The position numbers and the translations under genes are program-made. From assembly GCA_018057705.1 (NCBI GenBank), contig JAGPDF010000015.1, positions 5,248-62,074 on the forward strand: a stretch of DNA of 56,827 nucleotides, given 5' to 3'. Below, piece after piece: positions 27,568 through 36,150 of the stretch; position 1 is the first letter of the stretch; each line of letters opens with the position of its first letter. The notes under the pieces are model-generated. The model had not been told where the DNA came from. It ran no database searches and saw only the letters and a list, made by a program, of their open reading frames with translations. This stretch comes from Thermoanaerobaculia bacterium (GTDB lineage Bacteria > Acidobacteriota > Thermoanaerobaculia > Multivoradales > JAGPDF01).

Positions 27568-28035
27568 ATGAACAGCAAACTCGAGAAGTACGGATCGCTC
27601 GTCGCCCGCTTCGCGGTCGCCGCGATCTTCGTTTACGGCGGCTGGGGCAAGCTCAACGGGCTCGACGGCACCGCCGCCTACATCGCGTCGAAGGGTCTTC
27701 CAGCGGCGGAGCTGGGCGCGCTCTTCGCCGCCCTGCTCGAGCTCGTGGGCGGCCTCGCGATCGCTCTGGGCATCGGCACGCGCTGGGCCGCGCTCGCGCT
27801 GGCGATCTTCCTGGTGCCGGCCACCTGGCTCTTCCACAACCCGATCGGTCTGGACGCCGCCGCGGCGCAGATGCAGATGATCCACGTCTACAAGAACCTG
27901 GCGATCGCCGGCGGCCTGCTCGCCTTCACCGCCTTCGGCGCGGGACCCCTCGCGCTCGAGGCGAGGACGCGGCGCCCCTGGCAGCCAGGGCAGCTCGGTT
28001 TCCGGTCGATCTCACGGTCGGGCGTACAGTCCTGA
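27568..28035 (+). CDS. DoxX family membrane protein
   Basis: A 155-aa protein with four hydrophobic helices and the DoxX pattern (LVARFAVAAIFVYGGWGKL, GLPAAELGALFAALLELVGG, MIHVYKNLAIAGGLLAF). DoxX relatives include CatD, encoded next to the CatE dioxygenase in the Bacillus catechol/quinone-stress operon; a CatE-like gene lies 0.7 kb downstream here. The probable role is membrane-associated redox or quinone handling. ATG 27568 follows GGGAGAACGGCA. Confidence 0.88.
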   Translation: MNSKLEKYGSLVARFAVAAIFVYGGWGKLNGLDGTAAYIASKGLPAAELGALFAALLELVGGLAIALGIGTRWAALALAIFLVPATWLFHNPIGLDAAAAQMQMIHVYKNLAIAGGLLAFTAFGAGPLALEARTRRPWQPGQLGFRSISRSGVQS

Positions 28036-28064
28036 AGGTGATGCCGGACTCAGGGGAGAACGCA

Positions 28065-28427
28065 ATGGCACCGGAAGCCGAGACCGCGACCACCGGGGGC
28101 ACTACCGGCGTCCGGCATGCCGCAGCCGCCCGCCGTTTCGAGTGGGCCGAGGAGGGCGAAACGGCGACCCTCACCTACTCCCTCGGCGGCGGCTCGGTCG
28201 TCTTCCTCCACACCGGGACCCCGTTGAGGATCCGAGGCCGCGGTATTGCCGCGAAGCTGGTGGCGAGCGGCCTTGCCTTCGCACGCGAGCACGGGCTGAC
28301 CGTCGTGCCCCTCTGTCCGTACGTTGCGAGCTACATTCGCCGTCACCCCGAAACACTCGAGTTGGTGCGGCCGGACTGGCGAGAACGGCTCGCCGGGCCC
28401 GACCCGAACGAGAGGAGGTCCGTGTGA
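28065..28427 (+). CDS. YjdJ-type GCN5-related N-acetyltransferase
   Basis: A 120-aa short GNAT of the Acetyltransf_CG group: RRFEWAEEGETATLTYSLGG, VVFLHTGTPLRIRGRGIAAK (acetyl-CoA loop) and VVPLCPYVASYIRRHPE. ATG 28065 is chosen for AGGGGAGAACGCA; GTG 28038 and ATG 28041 are alternatives. Its stop overlaps the GTG start of the ferredoxin-like gene. E. coli yjdJ and yjdI form the same neighbour pair, supporting both calls. Substrate unknown. Confidence 0.85.
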   Translation: MAPEAETATTGGTTGVRHAAAARRFEWAEEGETATLTYSLGGGSVVFLHTGTPLRIRGRGIAAKLVASGLAFAREHGLTVVPLCPYVASYIRRHPETLELVRPDWRERLAGPDPNERRSV

Positions 28428-28699
28428 AGCGAATCCAGACATATCCCGCAGCGGGAATCACTGTCACCTTCGATCCCAACGTCTGCGAGCACTCGGGTGT
28501 CTGTTTGAAAGCTCTTCCGGCGGTCTTCGATGTCCGCCGTCGCCGCTGGGTCGCCGCCGATGCAGCGAGCCCCGCCGAGGTCGCCGCGGCCATCGACCGC
28601 TGCCCGTCGGGAGCGCTGCGCTACGTGCTCGAGCCGGCAACGGAGTCGAAGCCGGCTGTCGAGCTGCCTGAGCCATCGGACAACGACCCGAACGGCTGA
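28424..28699 (+). CDS. YjdI-type (4Fe-4S) mono-cluster protein
   Basis: A 91-aa Fer4_19-like protein: FDPNVCEHSGVCLKALPAVF and IDRCPSGALRYVLE hold three clear cysteines, fewer than a classical ferredoxin. GTG 28424 follows AGAGGAGGTCC and overlaps the YjdJ stop. It probably transfers electrons within this redox operon; the partner is unknown. The last 20 residues are acidic and variable. Confidence 0.85.
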   Translation: MKRIQTYPAAGITVTFDPNVCEHSGVCLKALPAVFDVRRRRWVAADAASPAEVAAAIDRCPSGALRYVLEPATESKPAVELPEPSDNDPNG

Positions 28700-28741
28700 T
28701 TGCTGATCTCAACCGCAGGTACGACCCAGGAAGGGGCAAAG

Positions 28742-29692
28742 ATGAGTGTGACGACTCGCGACATCTTCGGTGCTGCGCCGGCCATCGAGCCGGCGACACC
28801 CGGCAGCTACGGCGAGGCGCCGAGCGGCTTCCGCCTGCCGGCGGAAACGTCGGTCGGGGCGGTCACTCTCCAGGTCGCCGACCTCGAGCGATCGCTCGAC
28901 TTCTACCGCGAAACCCTGGGCCTCGCCCTGCTCGAGCACGATGGCGGTGTGGCCAGGCTCGGAGCGGGCGCTCGTCCGCTCGTCGAGCTGCGCGAACGCC
29001 ACGGCGCCCGGCCCGCGGGACGCGGCCGGCTGGGACTGTTCCACTTCGCGATCTTGTTGCCGGACCGGCCGGCGCTCGGTCGTTTCGTCCAGCATCTCGC
29101 CGACCTCGGCGTCCATGCTGGCGCGGGCGACCACCTGGTCAGCGAAGCGTTCTACCTCTCCGATCCGGACGGGCTCGGCATCGAGGTCTACGCCGACCGT
29201 CCGCGCGAGAGCTGGCGCCGCAATGGGCGCGAGCTCCTGATGGCGACCGATCCGGTCGACGTTGCCGGGGTCGTGGCTGCGGGCGGGTACGCCACCTGGA
29301 CCGGAATGCCGGAAGGCACGACGATGGGGCACGTCCACCTCCACGTCGGCGATTTGGAGCGTGCTTCGCGCTTCTACTCGGAGGCGCTTGGGCTCGACCG
29401 TACCGTCTGGAGCTACCCCGGCGCCCTCTTTCTCGCGGCGGGGGGCTACCACCATCACCTCGGTACCAACCTCTGGGCTGGATCGGCGGCTCGGCCGCCA
29501 GAAGCCGATCAGGCGCAGCTCCTCGAATGGAGGCTCGAGCTGCCGGACGCCGGATCCCTCCGGAGCGTCGCCGCCAGTCTTGCCTCCGCGGGATTCCCGG
29601 CGGAGGTCGCGCCCGAAGGAACCGCGGCCCGAACCTGGGACCCGTGGGGGACGCCCCTCACCCTCGTCGTTCGAAAGGATCAGAGATCATGA
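28742..29692 (+). CDS. CatE-like extradiol (catechol-2,3-) dioxygenase, VOC family
   Basis: A 316-aa protein with two vicinal-oxygen-chelate modules: VTLQVADLERSLDFYRETLG...LLEH in the first and MGHVHLHVGDLERASRFYSE with GGYHHHLGTNLW in the second. Candidate metal ligands are His in HVHLHV, His in YHHHLG and Glu in the SDPDGLGIEVYAD motif. It resembles Bacillus CatE/MhqA-type ring-cleavage dioxygenases that remove catechols and hydroquinones. ATG 28742 follows AGGAAGGGGCAAAG. It overlaps the FMN reductase gene by 4 nt (ATGA). Confidence 0.85.
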   Translation: MSVTTRDIFGAAPAIEPATPGSYGEAPSGFRLPAETSVGAVTLQVADLERSLDFYRETLGLALLEHDGGVARLGAGARPLVELRERHGARPAGRGRLGLFHFAILLPDRPALGRFVQHLADLGVHAGAGDHLVSEAFYLSDPDGLGIEVYADRPRESWRRNGRELLMATDPVDVAGVVAAGGYATWTGMPEGTTMGHVHLHVGDLERASRFYSEALGLDRTVWSYPGALFLAAGGYHHHLGTNLWAGSAARPPEADQAQLLEWRLELPDAGSLRSVAASLASAGFPAEVAPEGTAARTWDPWGTPLTLVVRKDQRS

Positions 29693-30261
29693 AGACCTAC
29701 CGCATCGGCTACTTCGTCGGGAGTCTCTCGAGCACGTCGATCAACCGCCGGCTGGCGGTGGCGCTCGCGCGGCTCGCGCCGCCCGAGCTCGAGCTCGTGG
29801 AGATTCCGATCCGCGACCTGCCGCTCTACAGCCCCGACTACGACGCCGACTACCCTCCGGTCGCCCGCGACTTCAAGGCGGCGATCTCGGCGGTCGACGG
29901 CGTGCTGTTCGTGACGCCCGAGTACAACCGGTCGATTCCGGGAGCGCTCAAGAACGCTATCGACTGGGCGAGCCGGCCCTATGGGCAGAACGCGTTCACT
30001 CGCAAGCCGAGCGCGGTGATCGGCGCCTCGCCGGGCCGTCTCGGGACGGCCGTCGGCCAGCAGCACCTGCGCAGCATCCTCGGATTCTGCAATTCGCCCC
30101 AGATGAACTCGCCCGAGGCGTACGTCCAATTCACCCCCGAGCTGATCACGGCCGCCGGCGAGGTCACCGACGAGGCGATGGAGGAGTTCCTGCGGCGCTT
30201 CCTCGGCGAGCTGCGCGACTTCGTCATCCGCGTGCTCACCGTGTTGCCGCGAGCAAGCTGA
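29689..30261 (+). CDS. NADPH-dependent FMN reductase (quinone/azo reductase type), paralogue 1
   Basis: A 190-aa flavodoxin-like reductase: GYFVGSLSSTSINRRLA binds the FMN phosphate, VLFVTPEYNRSIPGALKNAI is the family signature and PSAVIGASPGRLGTAVGQ lines the active site. Relatives (ChrR, YieF, AzoR-like) reduce quinones by two electrons and so avoid semiquinones. It is translationally coupled to the dioxygenase. A second, similar gene lies at 34162-34737 on the other strand. Confidence 0.9.
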   Translation: MKTYRIGYFVGSLSSTSINRRLAVALARLAPPELELVEIPIRDLPLYSPDYDADYPPVARDFKAAISAVDGVLFVTPEYNRSIPGALKNAIDWASRPYGQNAFTRKPSAVIGASPGRLGTAVGQQHLRSILGFCNSPQMNSPEAYVQFTPELITAAGEVTDEAMEEFLRRFLGELRDFVIRVLTVLPRAS

Positions 30262-30290
30262 CGGAACGGTCCGTTTCGAGAGGAGGAGTC

Positions 30291-31031
30291 ATGAGCCAGC
30301 CCCGCACCCGCATCGAGATCTGGTCCGACATCGCCTGCCCCTGGTGCTACATCGGCGAGCGGCGGTTCTTCCGCGCTCTCGACGCGCGGGCGGACCGCGA
30401 GGCCTTTGAGGTCGTCTTCCGGCCGTTCGAGCTCGACCCGGAAGCCCCGGTTCCGGGTGAGCCGCTTCGGGATCGCCTCGCAAGCCGCTACGGCGCCCGC
30501 TCGGAAGCCATGATGCGGCAAGCGGGAGGCGCCGCCGCCGGGGAGGCCATCGCGGCCGACTGGGAGCGTGCTCTCACGGCCCGCACCCGGACCGCGCATC
30601 GCCTGCTGGTTCTCGCCGCTCGAGAGCACGGCGAGAAGACGCAGCGCCGGCTCGCCGAGCTGTTGTTCGCCGCGCAGTTCGAGCACGGCGGCGACGTTTC
30701 CTCCGTCGACGAGCTGACGCGACTCGCTGTTGCGGCCGGGATGGACGAGGCACGCGTTCGCAACCTGCTCGCATCGAACGAGGGGGAGGCGGAGGTCGAG
30801 GCCAAGATCGAGCGCGCGGGAAGGCTCGGCATCCATTCGGTGCCGACCTTCGTTCTCGGCGACCGATACGCGGTCGCGGGGGCGCAGTCGACCGCGACCT
30901 TCGCCGAGCTGCTCGACGAACTGGTTCGCGAGGCCGCCGCGGCGACAGCGGCTGGGGTCGGAGCGGAGGAGGGAGCCGACTGTGCCAGTGGGGCTTGTAT
31001 CGCTACCCGGCGAACCGCTGAGATCAGGTGA
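30291..31031 (+). CDS. FrnE-like DsbA family oxidoreductase
   Basis: A 246-aa 2-hydroxychromene-2-carboxylate isomerase/DsbA-type protein: IEIWSDIACPWCYIGERRFF carries the CPWC active site, and GIHSVPTFVLGDRYAVAGAQ is the cis-Pro loop with the product-side motif. The C-terminus has an extra Cys pair (DCASGAC). No signal peptide, so cytosolic. FrnE proteins help against oxidative and thiol stress. ATG 30291 follows AGAGGAGGAGTC. Confidence 0.88.
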   Translation: MSQPRTRIEIWSDIACPWCYIGERRFFRALDARADREAFEVVFRPFELDPEAPVPGEPLRDRLASRYGARSEAMMRQAGGAAAGEAIAADWERALTARTRTAHRLLVLAAREHGEKTQRRLAELLFAAQFEHGGDVSSVDELTRLAVAAGMDEARVRNLLASNEGEAEVEAKIERAGRLGIHSVPTFVLGDRYAVAGAQSTATFAELLDELVREAAAATAAGVGAEEGADCASGACIATRRTAEIR

Positions 31032-31123
31032 GTGCAAGACTGTCGATCTCGCGCTCGAAGGCGGAGACCGTACGCGAGCCGGGTGCGACTTTTTCAGTCA
31101 CGCAACAGAGAGGGAGGGGACCC

Positions 31124-31876
31124 ATGAAGCTCGAGAACCAAGTCATCATCGTCACCGGCGGGGCCAGCGGCATCGGCCTCGAGGCGAGCCAGGCGCTCGC
31201 CCGCGAAGGCGCGCGACTCGTCGTCGCCGACTTCAATCTCGACGGCGCGGAGCGGGTCGCGTCCGGGCTCCGCTCGACGGGAGCGCAGGCCTTCGCCTTC
31301 CGCGTCGACGTTTCCAAGGCCGCGGAGGTCGAGGCGATGGTCGACTTCGCGGTCGAGAAGTTCGGCACCCTCAACGGGATCTTCAACAACGCCGGGATCG
31401 GCCTGGTCAAGCCGTTTCTCGAGATGGATCCGGCGACCTACCTCAAGGTGATCGAGGTCGACCAGCACAGCGTCTATTACGGGATGTACTTCGCGGCGCG
31501 GAAGATGGTCGCCCTCGGGGCGAAGGGGACGTTCGTCAACACGGCGTCGATCTACGGCACCACGGCGTCGGTCGGGAGCTTCAACTACAACGCGGCCAAG
31601 GCCGCGGTGATCATGATGACGAAATCGGCCGCGCTCGAGCTGGCCCCGCTCGGCATCCGGGTCGTCGCGGTGGCGCCCGGATTCATCGACACCCCGATCC
31701 TCGGTAGGGATCCGGAACTGAAAGAGGCGCTGGCGCGCCAGCATCTCCACGGCGAGCTGATCCCGCCGGAGAAGATCGCGAGCGTGGTGGCCTTCCTGTT
31801 CACCGACGCCGCCTCGGCGATCAACGGCAGCACGATTCCCGTCGAGGACGGCTTTCAGATATTCAAGAACAGCTGA
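31124..31876 (+). CDS. short-chain dehydrogenase/reductase
   Basis: A 250-aa classical SDR: VTGGASGIGLEASQAL is the NAD(P) motif, FNNAGIG the structural NNAG, and Ser of NTASIYGTTAS with the YNAAK motif form the catalytic set. VAPGFIDTPIL and the C-terminal VEDGFQIF are typical. Substrate is unknown. ATG 31124 follows GAGGGAGGGGACCC; the longer frame from 31028 lacks a good site. Its TGA overlaps the next gene's ATG by 1 nt. Confidence 0.92.
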   Translation: MKLENQVIIVTGGASGIGLEASQALAREGARLVVADFNLDGAERVASGLRSTGAQAFAFRVDVSKAAEVEAMVDFAVEKFGTLNGIFNNAGIGLVKPFLEMDPATYLKVIEVDQHSVYYGMYFAARKMVALGAKGTFVNTASIYGTTASVGSFNYNAAKAAVIMMTKSAALELAPLGIRVVAVAPGFIDTPILGRDPELKEALARQHLHGELIPPEKIASVVAFLFTDAASAINGSTIPVEDGFQIFKNS

Positions 31877-32916
31877 TGAAGCCCCATCTCGAGCTCGGCG
31901 TCGACACGTTCGGCGACGTGACCTACGGCGCCGACGGGAAGCTCCTGACGCAACCGCAGGTCCTGAGGAACCTGGTGGCCGAGGGCGTGCTCGCCGACGA
32001 GCTCGGGCTCGACTTCTTCGGCGTCGGTGAGCACCACCGCGAGGACTTCGCGGTGTCGGCGCCGGAGGTGGTGCTGGCGGCGATCGCCGGGAAGACGAGT
32101 CGAATCCGGCTCGGCTCGGCGGTCACGGTGTTGAGCTCCGACGATCCGGTGCGTGTCTACGAGCGTTTCGCGACGCTCGACGCCATCTCGAACGGCAGGG
32201 CGGAGATCCTGGTCGGCCGGGGCTCGTTCACCGAGTCTTTCCCACTCTTCGGCTTCCCTCTCGAGCGCTACGAGGAGCTGTTCGAGGAGCGCCTCGACCT
32301 GCTCGCGAAGCTGCTCACCGAGCGGCCGGTGACCTGGTCCGGCCGGACGCGCACGGCGCTCGCGAATCAGCGCGTCTTTCCGCCCACCGCTTCCGGCGCC
32401 CTCCGCACCTGGGTCGGCGTCGGCGGCACGCCGGAATCGGTCCTGCGCGCCGCGCGACACGGCTTTCCGATGATGCTCGCCATCATCGGCGGGAATCCGC
32501 TCTCTTTCGCGCCGCTCGTCGACCTCTACCGGCGCGTGCTCGCCGAGGCGCGCCGGCCCGTCGATCTGCCGGTGGGCGCCCATTCCCCCGGCTACGTCGC
32601 GGCATCCGACGCTCAGGCCCGCGAAGAGGCCTGGCCGCACTACTCGGCGATGATGACGCGCATCGGCCGCGAGCGGGGCTGGCGCCCCATGGCCCGCGGC
32701 GAGTACGAGCAGGCCGCGGGCCCCGACGGCGCGCTCTTCATCGGCGCACCTGAGACGGTGGCGGCCAAGATCGCGAGAGTCGCCCGCGCTCTCGACCTGT
32801 CGCGCTTCGACCTCAAGTACAGCCTCGGCACCCTGCCGCATGGAAACCTGATGGAGAGTTTGCGTCTGTACGCCAACGAAGTCGCGCCACGGGTGCGGAG
32901 AGCCCTCGAAGAATGA
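31876..32916 (+). CDS. luciferase-like (LLM) flavin-dependent monooxygenase
   Basis: A 346-aa bacterial-luciferase-fold enzyme: DFFGVGEHHREDFAVSAPEV (active-site region), RIRLGSAVTVLSSDDPVRVY, VGRGSFTESFPLFG and GAPETVAAKIARVARALDL. Such enzymes use reduced FMN, F420 or FAD to oxygenate varied substrates. The FMN reductase encoded in the same operon could supply reduced flavin. Last gene of the rightward operon; converges with the alcohol dehydrogenase (37-bp gap). Confidence 0.88.
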   Translation: MKPHLELGVDTFGDVTYGADGKLLTQPQVLRNLVAEGVLADELGLDFFGVGEHHREDFAVSAPEVVLAAIAGKTSRIRLGSAVTVLSSDDPVRVYERFATLDAISNGRAEILVGRGSFTESFPLFGFPLERYEELFEERLDLLAKLLTERPVTWSGRTRTALANQRVFPPTASGALRTWVGVGGTPESVLRAARHGFPMMLAIIGGNPLSFAPLVDLYRRVLAEARRPVDLPVGAHSPGYVAASDAQAREEAWPHYSAMMTRIGRERGWRPMARGEYEQAAGPDGALFIGAPETVAAKIARVARALDLSRFDLKYSLGTLPHGNLMESLRLYANEVAPRVRRALEE

Positions 32917-32953
32917 CCGTGCGAGGGGCGGAGTCTCTGTCGCTCCTCGCCGC

Positions 32954-34069
32954 TCAGCCGCCGATCCGGAGTACCGGTTTGATGACTTCGCCGGACTTCG
33001 AATCGGCGAGCGCGCTCTCGATGTCGGTAAAGGGGTAGGTGCGGATCAGCTTGTCGAAGGGGAAGCGCCCTTGTTCGAAAAGTTGGACGAGAGCCGGAAT
33101 GAGCTGACCCGAGCGGCCGCCACCGCCGAGGACGCCGATCACCCGCTTGCCCCACAGGGTCGAGAGGTGGTCGAGGGAGAAGCGGGCCCCAGCCGGAGCC
33201 CCGCCGATCAGCACCAGAGTGCCCAGCATGCCGACGGTCTCGGCGAGAGTCTCGATCACGGAAATCACGCCCGTACAGTCGAATGCGAAGTCGACGGTTG
33301 ATCCGGTGATCTCGCGCACGCTGGCGGCGAGGTCGGCGCGCTTCGAGTTGATGACGTGGGTGGCGCCGAACTCCTTCGCGAGCTCCAGGCGGGAATCGTG
33401 CACGTCGGCGGCGAGGATCCGCGTCGCGCCGGTGTTCGTCGCCGCCGCGATTGCCGCCAGCCCGACCGCGCCCACGCCGCAGATCAGAATCGAGTCGCCC
33501 AGCCGGGGGCGCGCTTCGTTGAGTACCGCCCCGGCACCAGTGGCGAGACCGCAGGCCAGCGGACCCAGGAGCTCGAGCGGCACGCTCGCGTCGACGCGCA
33601 CCAGAGCGTCGGCGCCGACGATGGAATGGGTGGCGAACGACGACTGGCCGAAGAAGTGCCCGTTCATCGGCCGGCCGTCGAGCCGCGAGTAGGCGGAGGT
33701 GCCCGCGAGCTCGCCCTTGAATCGGCGCCCGGAGACCAGCGCTTCGCCGGTGCGCAGGCAATAGCGCGGCTGGCCCGCGAGGCAGTTGCGGCACTCGCCG
33801 CAGGAGGGCCAGCCGAGGATCACCTTGTCGCCCACGGCCACTTGGCTGACCCCGTCGCCGAGTCGTTCGACGACCCCCGACCCCTCGTGACCGAGGACCG
33901 AGGGGAAGGGCATCGGCATGTCGCCCGCCCGGGTGATCGCGTCGGTGTGGCAGACGCCCGAGGCGACGATACGCACCAGCACTTCTCCGCGGCCGGGAGG
34001 CCCGAGCTCGAGCTCCTGCATCGTGAACGGAGCGTCTTTCTCTTCGACGACGAGTGCCTGGATTCTCAA
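32954..34069 (-). CDS. zinc-dependent alcohol dehydrogenase (aryl-alcohol type)
   Basis: A 371-aa medium-chain dehydrogenase. The catalytic zinc site is in VASGVCHTDAI and LGHEGSGVVERLG, the structural zinc site in CGECRNCLAGQPRYC, and the NAD site in ILICGVGAVGLAAIAAA. The pattern is close to class-III/aryl-alcohol dehydrogenases (XylB-like, AdhC), which oxidise aromatic or aliphatic alcohols to aldehydes. With the XylR-type activator and dioxygenase nearby it could belong to aromatic-compound turnover. It lies 92 bp after the FMN reductase on the same strand. Confidence 0.9.
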   Translation of the reverse strand: MRIQALVVEEKDAPFTMQELELGPPGRGEVLVRIVASGVCHTDAITRAGDMPMPFPSVLGHEGSGVVERLGDGVSQVAVGDKVILGWPSCGECRNCLAGQPRYCLRTGEALVSGRRFKGELAGTSAYSRLDGRPMNGHFFGQSSFATHSIVGADALVRVDASVPLELLGPLACGLATGAGAVLNEARPRLGDSILICGVGAVGLAAIAAATNTGATRILAADVHDSRLELAKEFGATHVINSKRADLAASVREITGSTVDFAFDCTGVISVIETLAETVGMLGTLVLIGGAPAGARFSLDHLSTLWGKRVIGVLGGGGRSGQLIPALVQLFEQGRFPFDKLIRTYPFTDIESALADSKSGEVIKPVLRIGG

Positions 34070-34161
34070 GTCGGTCTCCTTGGCAGCGCGCGCTCCGGCG
34101 GCGCGCTGGACCGGGCCCTTCGATGGTAGCGCCGCGATCCGCGGCTGCCCCGCAGCACGAC

Positions 34162-34737
34162 CTAACTCGGGCGGGGCAGCACGGTGTAGACACGTTCGAT
34201 GAAGCCGTGGAACTCCGTCATGAACTGGCGCAGGAAGCTCTCCGTCGACGGATCGGTCACTTCACCATCGTCGGTGATCAGCCCTTTCGTGAACTGCAGG
34301 TAGGCCTCCATCGAATTCATCAGCGGCGCGTTGCAGAACGCGAGGATGCTGCGCAGGTGCGACTGCGCGATGGCCGTGCCGATCTTCCCGGTCGACGTGC
34401 CGATGATCGCCGTCGGCTTGCGGGCGAAGACGTTCTGCCCGTAGGGGCGGCTCCCCCAGTCGATGGCGTTTTTCAACCCGCCGGGGATGGAGCGGTTGTA
34501 CTCCGGGGTCACGAAGAGCACCGCGTCGGCGGCCGCGACCGCTTCCTTGAAGGCCCTCGCCGCCGGCGGGTAGTCGCTGTCGTAGTCGTAGCTGTACAAC
34601 GGCAGGTCGCCGAAAAGGACCTCGTCGAGCACGAGCCCCGGTGGCGCCAGCCGAGCCAGCGCTCGAGCCAGCCTGCGGTTGATGGAGGCCTTGGCGAGGC
34701 TCCCCACCAGGTAGCCAACCTTGTACGTCGCTATCAC
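34162..34737 (-). CDS. NADPH-dependent FMN reductase (quinone/azo reductase type), paralogue 2
   Basis: A 191-aa protein clearly paralogous to the reductase at 29689-30261, sharing GYLVGSLAKASINRRLARAL, LFVTPEYNRSIPGGLKNAI, AFCNAPLMNSMEAYLQFT and the C-terminal RVYTVLPRPS. ATG 34737 follows AAGGAGAGGACGGTG on the minus strand. Upstream (34761-34775) is TTGATCTAGTATGAA, which shares the CTAGT core with the palindromes at 26806 and 26867. Confidence 0.9.
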   Translation of the reverse strand: MIATYKVGYLVGSLAKASINRRLARALARLAPPGLVLDEVLFGDLPLYSYDYDSDYPPAARAFKEAVAAADAVLFVTPEYNRSIPGGLKNAIDWGSRPYGQNVFARKPTAIIGTSTGKIGTAIAQSHLRSILAFCNAPLMNSMEAYLQFTKGLITDDGEVTDPSTESFLRQFMTEFHGFIERVYTVLPRPS

Positions 34738-34772
34738 CGTCCTCTCCTTCTGTGGGATCGATTCATACTAGA

Positions 34773-35744
34773 TCAAGGCAGGCCGCGGTGGTTCACGCGC
34801 TCGCGAGCCACTGGCTCGATCCCGCCCTTCCGATGGCGGGACGGAGGAACGACGAGAACGTCGCAGCGCACGGCGCGCAGGACCTCGCCGGCGACCGCGC
34901 CGAGAAACGCGTACGCAAGGCCGGAGCGGCCGCGCGTCCCAAGGACGAGAAGGTCCGTCTCCGCCTTCCTGACTGCTTTGGCTATGACCAGTCTCGGCGA
35001 GTCACGTTGAATGTGCATCCTCCATGTGGGCGCTTGGTTCACCGGAACATTCGCGCCAGCGAGAGCGGCGGAGAGCAGCTCGCCGATCTTCACGGCAGCC
35101 TTTCGCCGGTAGGTTCCGCGATACTTGTCCGCCCCTTCCTCGGAGAGGCTGGGATAGATCAGGCCATAGTAGGGAGCGTCGTATGCGTGGATGACGGTCA
35201 CCGGCGACCGCGGACTGGAGATCACCTTGAGGAGCTGCTCAAGAGCTGCCATAGCTGCGTCATCGAGATTCAAAGCGATGGCCGGCCGTCCGTAAGGAGC
35301 TCTGGGAGGTAGCCGGACTACGAGCACCGGAAGCTGCGTTCGCCGGACGACCCGCTCGGCAGTGGACCCGAGAAACATGTCGCGCAGGGTGCGGCCGCCC
35401 CCGCGCCCCATGGCGATCAACTCGGCCTTCGTTTCCGCGCTGTGCGAGGCGATCTTCGCCGCCGCAGTCCCCGCCGTGACGACGGGCACGACAGAAACGT
35501 CCCTGGGCAGCGACCTCGCGAAGCTCCGGGCTTCCTCGGCGAGAACCTTCATCGCGTCAAGCTCGGCACGGCGCCGAGTCGTTACCGGCAGAGTGTCGGG
35601 GACGACATGCAGGAGCGTGAGTCGAGCTTTCCGAGCCAGCGGAAGCAATGCCACGCGCCCCAGGACACGATCCGAAGCCGGCGAGAGGTCGATGGGGACC
35701 AGGAGAGATCGGAAGCCGCTCCGATTGTCGCTGCTGTGGGTCAT
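34773..35744 (-). CDS. tandem UspA universal stress protein
   Basis: A 323-aa protein with two UspA domains. The first (about 10-145) has RSLLVPIDLSPASDRVLGRV and the ATP-binding loop GRGGGRTLRDMFLGSTAERV; the second (about 160-300) has the loop GTRGRSGLAYAFLGAVAGEV. Both G-2x-G-9x-G(S/T) type motifs suggest nucleotide binding. ATG 35744 is preferred for AAAGGAGTCTCCACG. It lies between the FMN reductase and the Mrp operon, on the same strand as both. Confidence 0.9.
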   Translation of the reverse strand: MTHSSDNRSGFRSLLVPIDLSPASDRVLGRVALLPLARKARLTLLHVVPDTLPVTTRRRAELDAMKVLAEEARSFARSLPRDVSVVPVVTAGTAAAKIASHSAETKAELIAMGRGGGRTLRDMFLGSTAERVVRRTQLPVLVVRLPPRAPYGRPAIALNLDDAAMAALEQLLKVISSPRSPVTVIHAYDAPYYGLIYPSLSEEGADKYRGTYRRKAAVKIGELLSAALAGANVPVNQAPTWRMHIQRDSPRLVIAKAVRKAETDLLVLGTRGRSGLAYAFLGAVAGEVLRAVRCDVLVVPPSRHRKGGIEPVARERVNHRGLP

Positions 35745-35793
35745 CGTGGAGACTCCTTTCCTGTGGCGCGAGCCCATCGGCGCGAACGCATCC

Positions 35794-36150
35794 TCATGCG
35801 TCCGGGGGTACGCTGAGTGGAGGTGGTGTGTCAGATACGCCAGCGTTGCGCCGGCGGAACAGCGCGACTCGGGCGAGCAGCAGCGTCGTCACGGGAACCG
35901 TGATCGTGAGCAGGAGGACAATCAGTCCCGGGTGCAGCACGAGTCGCCTCTCCAGCATCGAGAAGTAGATCATGCTGGCGAGAATCACGCTCCAGGTGCC
36001 GAGAGTGTAGGCGAGAGCGGGCGGGTGCATGCGCGTGAAGAAGTCCTGCAAGCGGCAAAAACCGAGGGCCGACACGAGGACGAACACGCCACTCAGCGCG
36101 ACCAGAACGGCGACGACCGCTTCCAGCCAGAAGGGTACAGCGCCGTTCAC
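35794..36150 (-). CDS. mrpG: Mrp antiporter subunit G
   Basis: A 118-aa subunit with three helices, including LEAVVAVLVALSGVFVLVSA, FFTRMHPPALAYTLGTWSVI and VLLLTITVPVTTLLLARVAL. The RMHPP...LG pattern is typical of MrpG/MnhG. Last gene of the leftward mrp operon; start overlaps the end of mrpF by 4 nt. Confidence 0.93.
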   Translation of the reverse strand: MNGAVPFWLEAVVAVLVALSGVFVLVSALGFCRLQDFFTRMHPPALAYTLGTWSVILASMIYFSMLERRLVLHPGLIVLLLTITVPVTTLLLARVALFRRRNAGVSDTPPPLSVPPDA

